A stretch of DNA of 64,000 nt from NCBI RefSeq assembly GCF_026151205.1, contig NC_087072.1, positions 12,066,169-12,130,168 on the forward strand, in the 5' to 3' direction. Below are positions 1 to 12,300 of this stretch, piece by piece. Within the stretch, counting starts at the first letter, position 1. The number at the start of each line of letters is the position of its first letter. The DNA is from Bolinopsis microptera (taxonomy: Eukaryota; Ctenophora; Tentaculata; Lobata; Bolinopsidae). Made by a program: the position numbers and the translations under genes. The notes under the pieces are model-generated. The model was not told the DNA's origin. It did not search any database and was given only the letters and a program-made list of their open reading frames with translations.

Positions 1-118
1 TACAAAATAATATCCTTACGTAATTTTGTCTCAAGAGATTCACCTAGAAGAGTCTGATAATCCAGAACGTTTCAGATTAAAATGTGTAAAGTATTATGTA
101 CATATAATTTATACTAAC

Positions 119-399
119 CAACATCATATGCTCGCGTCATTATTTTCCCAACATCTTGTTCACTGTAAATAACATTCCGAGCACTGGGTTTCCTCTTAGG
201 ACGCTCCGGATCGTAACTATCTCTCCTCGGAGTCGCCCTCTGATCGTCTGAAAACTGTCTTGGCACTGTGCCAATTGGTTTGTGATCGTCAGGGGTGGTC
301 TGGCGATGGTAGGTGGTAGCTTTAGGTTCGTTCTGACGTGGATTATACGCGGGGGCCTCCGTCTTGTAGCTGGGACTGTATCCAGGGTTGTAGTAACTA
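119..399 (-). CDS. CH-domain gene, exon 8 (last visible)
   Basis: Follows an 8.1-kb intron. The pyrimidine tract CCCCTCCCTCCCCTCCCAG precedes 399 and the phase-2 join from exon 7 reads through about 93 codons ([16 protein letters not shown] onward). A donor GTTAGT at 118 comes just before an in-frame TAG at 116-114, so the reading either splices on beyond the window or ends there; splicing is preferred because no Rab-binding domain has been met. Confidence 0.65.
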
Positions 400-3300
400 C
401 TGGGAGGGGAGGGAGGGGTAGACAGCACAATCTTTATAACAACTACTAGAAGTAGAGACAACTAAACGTAACTAGAGGGAGACGCACAGAACAAGTTGGT
501 CGGCACGGTAACTAGTTGTGGTAACTTGTTGTGGTAACTAGTTGTGGTAACTTGTTGTGGTAACTAGGGTTAGTGAAATGAGAGTGTGGTATTTGACTGG
601 TATTGTGGCATGTGGCTAGTGCAGTGTCACACTATTAGTGAAACGTTATTAGCTTCCATTTAGCGGCCCTGTCACTTCTGCCCTGACACTTCAGCTCACA
701 ATTTTACTCCGTAATTTGACACATTCGCCAATTCTGGCTTTAAATTCACCAATTCTGGCTTTAAATGATCAATAAGGGGTTGTTAATTGGAGACAACACT
801 TTCGCTCGAAATTACTTTTTATTAGCTACTTTTGACACCAAGAACTTCATCTCTCTCTGATTAAAATGATCCTACATGACTCCCTAATATTATATGCGCA
901 CCCACAAAAAGGAACGACTTTAAGGTCCCAAATCAGGGACAGTATATTGGCACTGTTAAGCAGGTACCTTCAAACGAACTGGTAACCGTGCATATTGAAT
1001 AAGCGCTGAAGCATCGCCTTGGCACGACGCCAGCCTTGGCACGACGCCAGCCTTGGCACGACGCCAGCCTTGGCACGACGCCAGCCTTGGCACGACGCCA
1101 GCCTTGGCACGACGCCAGCCTTGGCACGACGCCAGCCTTGGCACGACGCCAGCCTTGGCACGACGCAAGCCTTGGCACGACGAGGCTGTAAACATCAAAC
1201 ACCGGATATTTAGTGCAGGTTTGATCATGTGATCATACTTGATGTTGTCCTCAGTTCAAGTGCCACTATGTGGGCAGGGGGGGGGGGGGGAGGGGCATTG
1301 TGCGAGCTGGGAGGGTGCGAAGTGTGTATAACGTTATTAGATCACATTACATGTTAAACGTAATTAATCTTACTAGATTCATACTCTTATCTACTCCGTC
1401 ATTTCAAACAAGGAATGGTTACTATGGTTACCATGGTTACTATACAGACAAGGCATGGTTACTATGGTTACCATGGTTACTACACAAACAAGGCATGGTT
1501 ACTATGGTTACCATGGTTACTATACAGACAAGGCGTGGTTATTATGGTGACTGGCATGGTTACTACACAGACATGGCATGGTTACTATGGTTACCATGGT
1601 TACTACACAGACAAGGCATGGTTACCGTTATAAATTCTAACTTTGTTCTAAACTTGTTACGCTCTTATTATATGACTGCGCCATTTTCGAACAATAAAGC
1701 TGAGTGAAAGGTGTTAACTGTTAATATGGGCGAAATATGAGTTGTGAAGGGTGGTGCTGCTCACTGTGGTTCCATGTGGTGACTATGATAATGATCAGGT
1801 GATATGCAAGCCTCTTGATTTATAACTCGTATGTGATCTACATTCTACAATTGAGGGACCACATTCTATATTGGTATATCTGCATTTTGATGGTTTTGAG
1901 ATAATTACATTTAAATGTTTCATTCTTTACTAAATGGTATGAGAACCCAAATTTTGCATGCATGACATTTCTGGGAACAAATAACATCTACTCGGAATTC
2001 AATCTTAACATAAGCATCTTAATCCAATTAGTTAATTGGTAATTTGCATCAGATATACCACTTTACAAATACTTCAAGTGATTTTTTTCTGTAAAATTGG
2101 TATATGTGCTCATATACCATTTTGATAGAAGAAAATTATCCATTGAAATTGGTATAAGAGCAGATATACCATTTTGTTGTATATTAAGAAACTTTAGGAG
2201 TGAGTTATGAATAGGTACAACAGCTCTTGTACCAGTTATCAATTATTTCATATCGGGACCAAGAATAATATCGACACATATACCAATTGAAATCACAAAA
2301 ATGAGTGTAAAATTTAAGTTCATATAAATTAACAAGACGTTGAAAAAACCATATCACGGCAGAAACCTTCAACATAGGTGAACAATTAAATTCAATAATG
2401 AACGTGAGAATATAAAATGTTTGATCCAGAAAATTATGCGGTATGAGAATTCTTTAAAAACAAACAATTCAGTCCATGATTTATTTGGTATCACGTATAA
2501 TAATCAGATCTAATGCAACATGAAAGTTACGAGTTACAGTAACTGAAAAATATCGACTAGGTACTGCACAATATACTAAGTTATAGGTAATAAAGATTTA
2601 AACTAAGTATATTATTAACTTTATACTATGAGTATAAGCAACGTTTAGTATTTTTCTTTAGGTTCAATGAGGTAGGCTTTTATAAAATTCTTGGTAGAGT
2701 GGAGGAATAAAAACTATAAGATCTTTGGTGATGTCTTCGAACTTTCCCTTAGAAATTTTCTTTCCTGAGAGATGTTCGTATGAGAATCTAGAATAGTTTA
2801 ACATGTGATAAGGTTTTTGCAAAAAATATGTTGTTATGCATTCCGTGATTAGGTTAAGTAGAATTTAAATGGAAGCAGGCATGGAATCATCATGTAAATT
2901 CAATGCTCATTGCTAACAGTAACTGTATAGTACAGATTACAGAAACTGAAACGACATAAGTTACATTACCTGTCTCATAAATTAACTTTGGTTCTCGCTG
3001 CTGAACCTGTTGCCGGGTGGAAACAATTTTCTCCTGAAACTTCACCACATTCTCCAAGTGCTCCTCCTTGAACCCATACCGTACCTTGTAACCGACATTA
3101 TCTTCAGTTGCTTCAATACTCCTAATCTTGAACCATTTAATCTTTTCTCCAGCGGTGTCATTGATTTTGCTGACATGCAAAAAATTGATTCCCGGACCAA
3201 TTTCAGCGTGAGTGAAGTCTTTAAATGTCCCCCCTGTCATCCTTACAACCTTAAATGGCGAAGGCTTTTTTCGAGCACTCTCGATTACTTTTATATACTG

Positions 3301-6300
3301 GTCCACTGTATATATTGTTTCCAAGTTGGCCAGTTTTTTTTTTATTAAACCAAAGTCACGGTCACCAGGGACAAAAGGATTTCGCGATTATTTTGGCCAA
3401 ATTTCGCGGTACCGCGAAATTTAACAGGCTATACATTAAACTACACATAAAATTTGTCGCGGAGAATGGGAAATTTCGCGATTTCGTACATGCCGCGAAA
3501 TCCTTTTGTCCCTGACGGTCACCGGCATTATACGAATGCCCAGAGACAAAAAATTTAACCGCTACACTCTTCAGGGACGGGACGTTTTTTACTGCCCATG
3601 CCAGAAACCATGCTACAATTGAATTTCTATTCTGTGCCACTGTTGAGTCGCACCAGTAGATGAGGCGCCCATACTTTTCTATCACCTTCACCGTTTCAGG
3701 GAGCATCATGTGTTGGTGTAAAACAGAACATATCTCATGACTCCCTTTTCCAGCTTCACTTTCAAGCCAAAGAAACATGGCTGCCTCATTTGAAGTATGA
3801 TGGTGAATGCCCTCATTGTACAACCATAGCTGTCTTTTGTAGAAAACTAGGTTGTTTTCTATTTTGGGGAGAGGCATGGTACTTTGCATGTCGAAGGTAT
3901 AGGTATATTCTAACAGCTGATCGATTTTGTGCTGTTCCAGAGCCTCCTTCTGGTCCTTGTTGTGCTGTGTCTTCTCCTCTTCCGATTTTGACAAGTCGTC
4001 ACAATAGTTGCATTTGTCAGTGCTGAGAGCTTTGATCTTGACGTGAGGGAACGCTCTCTTGAAATACAATACAAATGTACCATACTTAGGTGGCCGGATG
4101 GTTGGATCCTTTTTGATTTCTTCTATCACCAGCTCATGAATCGTCTTTATAGTGATGTTGGGGGCTAGATATAGGACATTATCAGCCTCTTTCGATGTGT
4201 CAGTGTAATGGACGTTGTATTTCGGGAACCGATTAACTACTATTTCAGTGGATCTGATGACTTCAGAACTGATAGCCGTTTTCTTTCGCTTGTAGTTTCC
4301 TGAACCCTGTTTCTTACCCTGACCTTTAAGGAGACGATTTATCCTGTTATTAGTGATACTGAAAGTGCACAAAAAGGTTGTCTGACACACTGATTTACCA
4401 TTGATAGAGTATAGGATAGTGTTCTTTCTCTTGGAAGCTTTAGTGCTGTCACTCACTCTATGCTTCTCTGTCAATCTTGCATTCAGCATGAGCAGCCTAT
4501 CTTGCTCCGGCTTTCCAGCACCCCAAAATCTCTCGAAGTTTTCCTGTCTCTCTTCTTCACTGACCAGACTGCATTTGTCTTTGCATTTATTTTTGCTGCA
4601 ATCATTCAACTTTAACTTTTTTTCTGGTTTCACCTTTCCTGTCTTGGTGGTGATGTATTCTTGACCAAACTCCCGTTTTCTTTTGTTGACATTCTTTTCC
4701 CATAGTGAAGTTGTTTTACCCCGCTTCAGTCCTCGTCCCTTCTTCTCCTTCTCAGAAGCTTTGACTTGAATCTTTTCAAGACATATCTTGTGCCATTTCA
4801 GAAATGTTCCTTTGTCAAATTCAATATCATCAGTTGCGTTGTCATAAGATTCTATGACTTCTATCACCACTTCGTTCTCATTAACAGCATGCCCATGACA
4901 GGTCGTTCGTCCAGGATGGCATCTAACTTTACCGATTAACACCGAGTTCTGATAGCAATGATAAAGCGTTGGCGGCGCAGACGAAGCTACTGTCACCTGG
5001 CTCCCCTGGCCCTCAGCTAAAACCACTACAGGTTCAGATGGTGTAGCTACTGAAGTACCTGGTAGCTCACCAGCTACACCCTCTGCTGAGATACTCGGTT
5101 CAGAAGGTGTAGCTGCTGAGATGCTCGGTTCAGAGGGTGTAGTTGCTGGAATATCGGGTTCAGAAGGTGTAGCTGCTGAGTCATTCGGTTCAGGGGGAGT
5201 AGCTGGTGAGCTATCTGTTTCAGAAGGTGTAGCTGCTGAGATACTCGGTTCAGAGGGTGTAGCTGCTGGAATATCGGGTTCAGAAGGTATAGCTGGTGAG
5301 ACATTCGGTTCAGGGGGAGTAGCTGGTGAGCTATCTGTTTCAGAAGGTGAAGCTGCTGAGATGCTCGGTTCAGAAGGTGAAGCTGCTGAGATGCTCGGTT
5401 CAGAAGGTGTAGCTGCTGGAATATCGGGTTCAGAAGGTATAGCTGGTGAGACATTCGGTTCAGGAGGAGTAGCTGGTGAGCTATCTGTTTCAGAGGGTGT
5501 AGCTGCTGAGATATTCGGTTCAGAAGGTGTAGCTGCTGAGATGCTCGGTTCAGAGGCTGTAGCTGCTGGAATATCGGGTTCAGAAGGTGTAGCTGCTGAG
5601 ACATTCGGTCCAGGGGGAGTAGCTGGTGAGCTATCTGTTTCAGAGGGTGTAGCTGCTGAGATACTCGGTTCAGAAGGTGTAGCTGCTGAGATGCTCGGTT
5701 CAGAAGGTGTAGCTGCTGAGCTATCTGTTTCAGAGGGTGTAGCTGCTGAGATACTCGGTTCAGAAGGTGTAGCTGCTGAGATGCTCGGTTCAGAGGGTGA
5801 AGCTGCTGAGCTATCTGTTTCAGAAGGTATTGCCACCTGAAGTTATCAACCATTATAACTCAACAATTTTGAACAGTTCTAGGGGTTTAACTTTATATTG
5901 TACCTATCTTTATAATACAATTTGTGCATATATCTGTAAAGTCTTACGATAATTGCTGCATATGGTCCCTTAATTATAATACTGTGTTATATTGTATTCT
6001 ATGTTTTTTTGTATTGAAGTCTGAAAATGGAATAACGGTTTAGCCCGCTGCTATGCTGTTAACAGTGTTAAGTGATGGTAACATTGTATATACCTAATCT
6101 TATTCTTACTGTCTGGGATTTCCCTGTGAATTACAGTGGCTGATCTATAGCAAGCACTGGCCAGTTATCATTCTAATGTAGAATTTTAAAACATTACCTG
6201 CCATCTCCTGTATTGCTTCTGGATTACTCTCGCAGAAAAGTCCCTTTCCATTCTTTCCCAGACACCGATTGCAGTTGAAGTCGGGAGCCGTAATTTCGTC

Positions 6301-9300
6301 GCTGGTATCGGGTAAGCCTCTTTATCCTCTAAAAAGTAAACAGAGAAAACGCCTTTCTGAACTTGACGTTGGACGGTTCCGATATAAAAGGTCCTACCAT
6401 TCCCAAAGGCATTGGTTTCTACTTTATCGCCAGGTTTCCACACAGTCATTTCCTCTCTCCCACGTTTCCGTCCTGTTTTTACTCTTTCTGCTGAAGACAT
6501 TGACTGGGAAACAATAACAGCTTAATGTATTATATGATTCAAATTCTGGGACGACGATTCTTGGTGTCTTGAGCTCAAAACACGTGGTTAACCTACGTTG
6601 AACAGTGTACAAAATAAATTCTAAAATCAAGTAATATCAGACGAGTATCAAATCTACCAAAAGCTGAAAGGGTAGTAAACTACTAAACCAATACAAGTTC
6701 AAAAAACTGGTGATCATACACGTATATAGACCGACACAAAACAATCACTGCAATCCAGAACTACCCCGTACTGCTGTCAAGCACAAATAAGAAGCAATTC
6801 ACGGATGAGTGTAAGTATAGCCCTCAGTCAAACACACTATTGAGATCATTGAGATAATACACCGACGTTTTCCAAAACGAAAGTGAAGTACCAACAATTA
6901 AATCTAGCACACTCCTGCTCTTCAAATAATTTGCGATAATCATTAACTTGATAACGGATTTAACTGTCAGTTCAATGTATCAATTTACACACATTCTATG
7001 GTGATGATATATTATGTGAGAAAAATTAGTAATAATTGGACAAAACATAACGGTATATCTGTATGTTTGACTTATAAAATACAAAGAATAGGGATTGAAA
7101 CTGGTATATCATCAGATGTACCATTTATCAATTGTAAATTCAGCGGTAACAAAGTTGTGAAATTTGGTATATCAGCAGATATACCGATTTCATGAAATTC
7201 GAATGCTCATCAAATCTCACTAAAATGGTATATCTTCAGATATACCAATTTCACGGATAAGCTTAGTGAAATGATTTGGTATATGAGCTGTTGTACCAAT
7301 TTACCATAAAAATTTAAACTATTTTCGACACATGAAATTGTCGTAGAATAAAGAAACCTAGCTCAAGCGATGCAGAATTTGATGCTGATCACCGTGGTAT
7401 AATTTTCTTAAAAATGGTATATGTGCTGATATACCAATATAGAATGTGGTCCCACAATTGTAGATATATTACTTTCTACATTCTAAAAGTGTGGGGTAGG
7501 TAGATCTATCACTATGTGTAGAATGTGGGGAAGGCCGGGGGGGGGGGGTTATTTCCAGGGGGGGCAGTGGCGTTACGAAGGGCCCCGCAGATCCCGCTGT
7601 GCAGGAGGGCGCCGTCTTAGGGGGCGCCAAATCGTCGTTTGAATGTGGGATCATTTCGAAAACTTAAATAAAGTACTAGCAAAACTGCGCGTTTTGCTCT
7701 AGATACACACTTTTTTAGAGATTTTACCGGCGTATCCTCTAAAATCACCTAATTTGTTCAATTTTAGGGAGGGGCACCAAAAGGGGAGGGGGCGCCTTTT
7801 CGGCGGGGGGCGCCAACAGGCAACGTTCCGCCACTGGGGGGGGGGGGGGGGGGTGTTAAGGGGGGTGTTAATGGGGGGGGGGGGGGGGGTGTTAACAATT
7901 ATAATTCTGATTTGTAGGATGTGTCAGCAGCGTGTTGATACAAGAGTAACAACTAGTGGCAAATGTTGCATTGCAGCGACAGTGTGACACGTTTAAACTT
8001 TAAACTTGTCAAACTTGAGTGTTTTTAACTTCAGCAAATTAGTAAGATTGTCATTAGCTCCAGCAAGAACCGCTCAAGATAAGGCGAGAACAATTTGAGA
8101 ACAATATGAGAATAAGATATGAGGAACTAAAAATGGAAATGTTGGTTAGCATTGTGTTGACATGGTAACGTCTTCTTGACAGTGACATGATGACATAGTG
8201 AAACAGTTAAATAGTGAAAAAATGAAATCAGTGACAAAGTGAAATGGTGAATCAGTGACAAAGTGAAACAGTGACAAAGTGAAACGGCGAAATAGTGACA
8301 AAGTGAAATGGTGAATCAATGACAAAGTGAAATAGTGACAACGTGAAATAGTGACAAAGTAAAACAGTGACAAAGTGAAATGGTGAATCAATGACACAGT
8401 GAAACAGTAACACAGTAAACTAGTGACAAAGTGAAACAGTGACACAGTGACAAAGTGAAACAGTGACAACGTGAAATAGTGACAAAGTGAAACAGTGAAT
8501 GAGTCCAGCAGCTCTATTAATACCTCTTGTTCGTGGGGGCCCTGAGCTGATCAATGCTGCACGACACGTTTGACAATATGCTCAAATCGTAGTCTCTGAA
8601 AAACACATTTACCAATACCGCACTCAGCTGATAATTTACAAACAACACTTTTTGGGTGCACATTTAAAACCGTTACAATAATTACAAGATAAGGATACTT
8701 CTTTATAACTTTATTGGAAATTGAAACACTAAAATGCGGGAAGTCTAAAAAGTTGCATGTTTCCAGTAGGGCTTCCCACTTTAGTACGATTTGTTGCTAT
8801 AAATAACATGGTGTTGGTAACTCTTGAAAAGGACTCTATCTAGCGAGGAAGGGCTGCACTAAGCACATTTAATAGCATTTATAAAATTTATAACATTACC
8901 TACCGGAGAGTTATGATCTGAACATCTAAATAATTAAATAGACATTTTAGACAATGTATTGAAATGTAATGTAGCTACTAGAACAGATCTCTTAAATACA
9001 GTGAATAACTCAGTCTGACTCGCTGTAAGTAATGATCCTTGGTTTAAAGCGGACATGTTTATTTTACGTAACAGTAATGTTGTGTCATTACTAACGTGCT
9101 TCATTACTGCTCCTTCATAATATTTTGTGTCATTACTAACTTCATTAGTTCACATGTTAGCTAGGTTGGTATTATTAACGCTGTTCAGTGTTACTAGTGT
9201 CATGTTCATTGTCACGCAGCATCAACATGTCTCAGATGACAATTTGTCATGAATGGTTGCACTACACAATATTACATTACATATTACAGTATATATAGTG

Positions 9301-12300
9301 TATATATAATATTATATGTAATATTATACACACTATATATTACACACATTACACTATATATTATATATACTCTGGTTGGGGTGACTTTCAAATCTAATGA
9401 GATGCATAATATTGGATAATCCTAATAAATATCACATAATATGCATTATATAACCTATTTAATCATACTAAACTAACGTTACAGGAGGGGGGGGGGGTGA
9501 CATTTACCCCCGTTATACAGTTTACACATTAGTTATCACCATAATATAATCTTCGAAGAGCATTATAAAACGATGTAGACTATACACAAGATTAAATATT
9601 CAATCAAATTTGATAAAATACGAGAATAGAACTTGAAGAGAGTACCAAACACGTGGTAAAAGCACGTGGTAATGTTATCTTTACAAGCGGAGTATTACTT
9701 ACTCAGGTCTCAAGTTTGGTATCATAGATTTGTAACTGGTGTATCAAATTCCTCTAGGAATGTAATGGGAACTATAAACACATTCTTTTTGCATAACACT
9801 AGTTATATGTTAGGTAGATGTGACACTAGTTAGGTACCGCAGTCCTGGTCAGGTTACATGCAGTGTGCAGGATTTCTACTCAGTTAGGAGTAGGTCCACT
9901 AGTAGTCTGACTTTAGGTTCATTCACTACGGATATAAGTACTTGTTGTACTTGTTTAAAGTGTGTAGAACGTGTCAAGGTTTGCTCACAAGTATGAGATG
10001 AATGGTTCACGTAGTACAATACACACTAACACACCATGCCAAGTACACATAACACACACAAACACTGACAACTAAAAACGTGACGTCACAAAGACAAGCA
10101 TGACGTCACGATTCTCACGAACCTGCTGTTGCGCGGCGTGGTGGGGGAGGGCTGGTCAGTGTAACTGGCAAAGGAATGGTCCAGTACATCTAGCGAGGGC
10201 TCGTGGATACTGTTGATGATATCTTCTATATCTTGTCGGGTCTTTTCCTCCTCCATACGGTGAACTGTGCCGAACCCATTACTGGAAAAATGTGGGATAT
10301 TAGATAATTGAGTTAACACTACTAATGTATTAGTAGTGTTACACTAATATAAATATATTAATAATATATGACGTCACTATGCATTTTTCAAGCAATGGTA
10401 AGGTCATATTCCCATTATTAAAATAATCACATTCTTTAACATTCTATAACATTCTATCTCGTACTTAAGTTGACAGATCATCCTACATTTAAAATACGAC
10501 CTGTAAGTGACAGTCTGCGTGTCACCAAGTTAGACTACTAGTGACACTACTCCTCAAGTCAGACTACTAGTGACACTACTCCTCAAGTTAGACTACTAGT
10601 GACACTTCTCCTCAAGTCAGACTACTAGTGACACTACTCCTCAAGTTAGACTCCTAGTGACACTACTCCTCAAGTCAGACTCCTAGTGACACTACTCCTC
10701 AAGTCAGACTACTAGTGACACTACTCTTTAAGTCAGACTACTAGTGACACTACTCCTCAAGTCAGACTACTAGTGACACTTCTCCTCAAGTCAGACTACT
10801 AGTGACACTACTCCTCAAGTCAGACTACTAGTGACACTTCTCCTCAAGTCAGACTACTAGTGACACTACTCCTCAAGTCAGACTCCTAGTGACACTTCTC
10901 CTCAAGTCAGACTACTAGTGACACTACTCTTTAAGTCAGACTACTAGTGACACTTCTCCTCAAGTCAGACTACTAGTGACACTACTCCTCAAGTCAGACT
11001 ACTAGTGACACTACTCCTCAAGTTAGACTACTAGTGACACTACTCCTCAAGTTAGACTACTAGTGACACTACTCCTCAAGTCAGACTACTAGTTTTCCTA
11101 CCTGCCGTTTGTACTGTAGTGTGTTTGTACTGTGTTTGCACTGTGAGTGTGGTCTATAGTAGACAGACTAGTCTTCTGAACATTCTCCTCACTGCCGTGA
11201 TCTGATGACGTCATGACCCCGTCAGTCTGTATCTCCCCAGACCCCGATATCATGGTGAGGGGGGTTTTAGGAACTGTGGGACTTGGACTAGGATCCAGCA
11301 CGCTATCCTCACTGCTCACTAAGTTGTTCCAACTGTCTCGCTTCTGTTTCCGTCTGGGCGGAGCTGGAGCGGGTCGCTTTATAGAGGTGGGAGGGGTTCC
11401 TGGAGGGGTCCTGTACAGGGACGAGTTCTCACTCGTCTTCAGAGAGCTGGTGTTCAGAGAGCTGGTGTTCAGAGAGCTGGAGGTCGCACAGTCCACAGAC
11501 CGGTCCTGAGAGACGCAGTCAGACGAGCTGATGTCTTGTGTGCTGCTCCTGTAGGAATGTGAAGTTAATCACTGTCACGTGTGTTAAACACACATACCCA
11601 CCACTGTGTTAGTAGTGTTGTAGTAGTAGTGTTACAGGCTGAGTAGGGAGTAAACATTATATTTAACTACCCATTAGAACTGAATAAGGAGAACAGCTAA
11701 TTAACTAATTAACTCAGTAATTGATTGCTCCACAATTAGCACAGAAGATAAATATTAAGACAGATATTAAAATGTGTACACAGAACACACCCAGTCTGCT
11801 CTGCCAACATCGTTATTGCAGTGTAACACACTAACACATTTACACATTTACACATTTACACATTTACACACGACTACATATTACATAAGCACTTTTCATG
11901 ATCTGTATTCTGCATGATCTCTGACTATTTAACCACTTTTGGAACCACTCTGACCTTGTAATACACACTACTCCCCTGTACTCCAGCTAACTAAATCTAA
12001 CTAGGTATTGTTACTTTCACACTGCTCAATACAACCACAATTAAATTGGATTAGCTCAACCTGTACAGCAGCAGGCAACTTGGCAAAATGAGGCCCAACT
12101 TACACTACATACTTAATTTACACATCATGCATTAGCGTACACTTTTCACATATGATAAATACACAATAATTATGTACGGGGGAATACATACATGAGCAAT
12201 GAGCATATATAAGGTAAGAGGCTATATACAAGATAGCAGCGCTACATAAAATATATTTATGATGAGCGTCAGCTGATGTTTGATATGAAGTTGAGAAGTC

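Larger units (their letters stand above)
2970..6500 (-). pseudogene. Transposase-like gene, two exons, split by a MITE
   Basis: Exon 1 (6500-6198, 101 codons, [13 protein letters not shown]...) ends at donor GTAATG and joins in phase 0 to exon 2 at 5836 after acceptor AACTTCAG. Exon 2 starts with about 25 ten-residue Pro/Ser/Glu repeats, then a Lys/Cys-rich region, then a conserved core: [55 protein letters not shown] and [12 protein letters not shown]. This order resembles a widespread animal family of transposon proteins (labelled DUF7869 or unnamed, from memory) with a presumed DDE/D catalytic core. At 3514-3366 a 149-bp MITE with 8-bp duplication enters between DR and DFG; the frame is otherwise open on the far side to a donor at 2969. 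Where the frame reads into the MITE it gains about 50 foreign residues and a stop at 3362. No later exon was found. Confidence 0.75.
1854..7454 (-). mobile_element. 5.6-kb DNA transposon with spliced transposase-like gene
   Basis: Terminal inverted repeats start GGGACCACATTCTATATTGG at 1855 and, on the other strand, at 7453; 26 of the first 27 bases agree, including the terminal A/T mismatch. Both ends are flanked by CAATTG (1848-1853, 7455-7460), a possible 6-bp target duplication, though it is self-complementary and could also be part of the repeat. Subterminal arrays of a roughly 26-bp palindrome lie at both ends. A two-exon transposase-like gene on the minus strand fills the middle. The element sits in the last visible intron of the CH-domain gene in the same orientation as that gene. 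An 11-bp repeat TCTACATTCTA also occurs at 1837 and 7475. Superfamily not identified. Confidence 0.85.

Noticed and set aside
933-1228. Several 60-90-codon frames on both strands
   Set aside because: All lie in the 17-bp minisatellite and reflect its lack of stops.
5074-5853. Frames of 239 and 259 codons overlapping the transposase repeats
   Set aside because: Shadow translations of the 30-bp coding repeat in other frames; the frame joined to exon 1 and to the conserved core is the real one.
1837-7485. 11-bp TCTACATTCTA as the target duplication of the 5.6-kb element
   Set aside because: The right copy lies 15 bp farther from the inverted repeat than the left, so CAATTG directly at the ends is the simpler choice; kept only as an observation.
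7469-7987. Gly-rich and Pro-rich frames
   Set aside because: Products of G runs around the hAT-like MITE.
8146-8469. Ser/Phe-rich minus-strand frame of 107 codons
   Set aside because: Translation of the 16-bp minisatellite.
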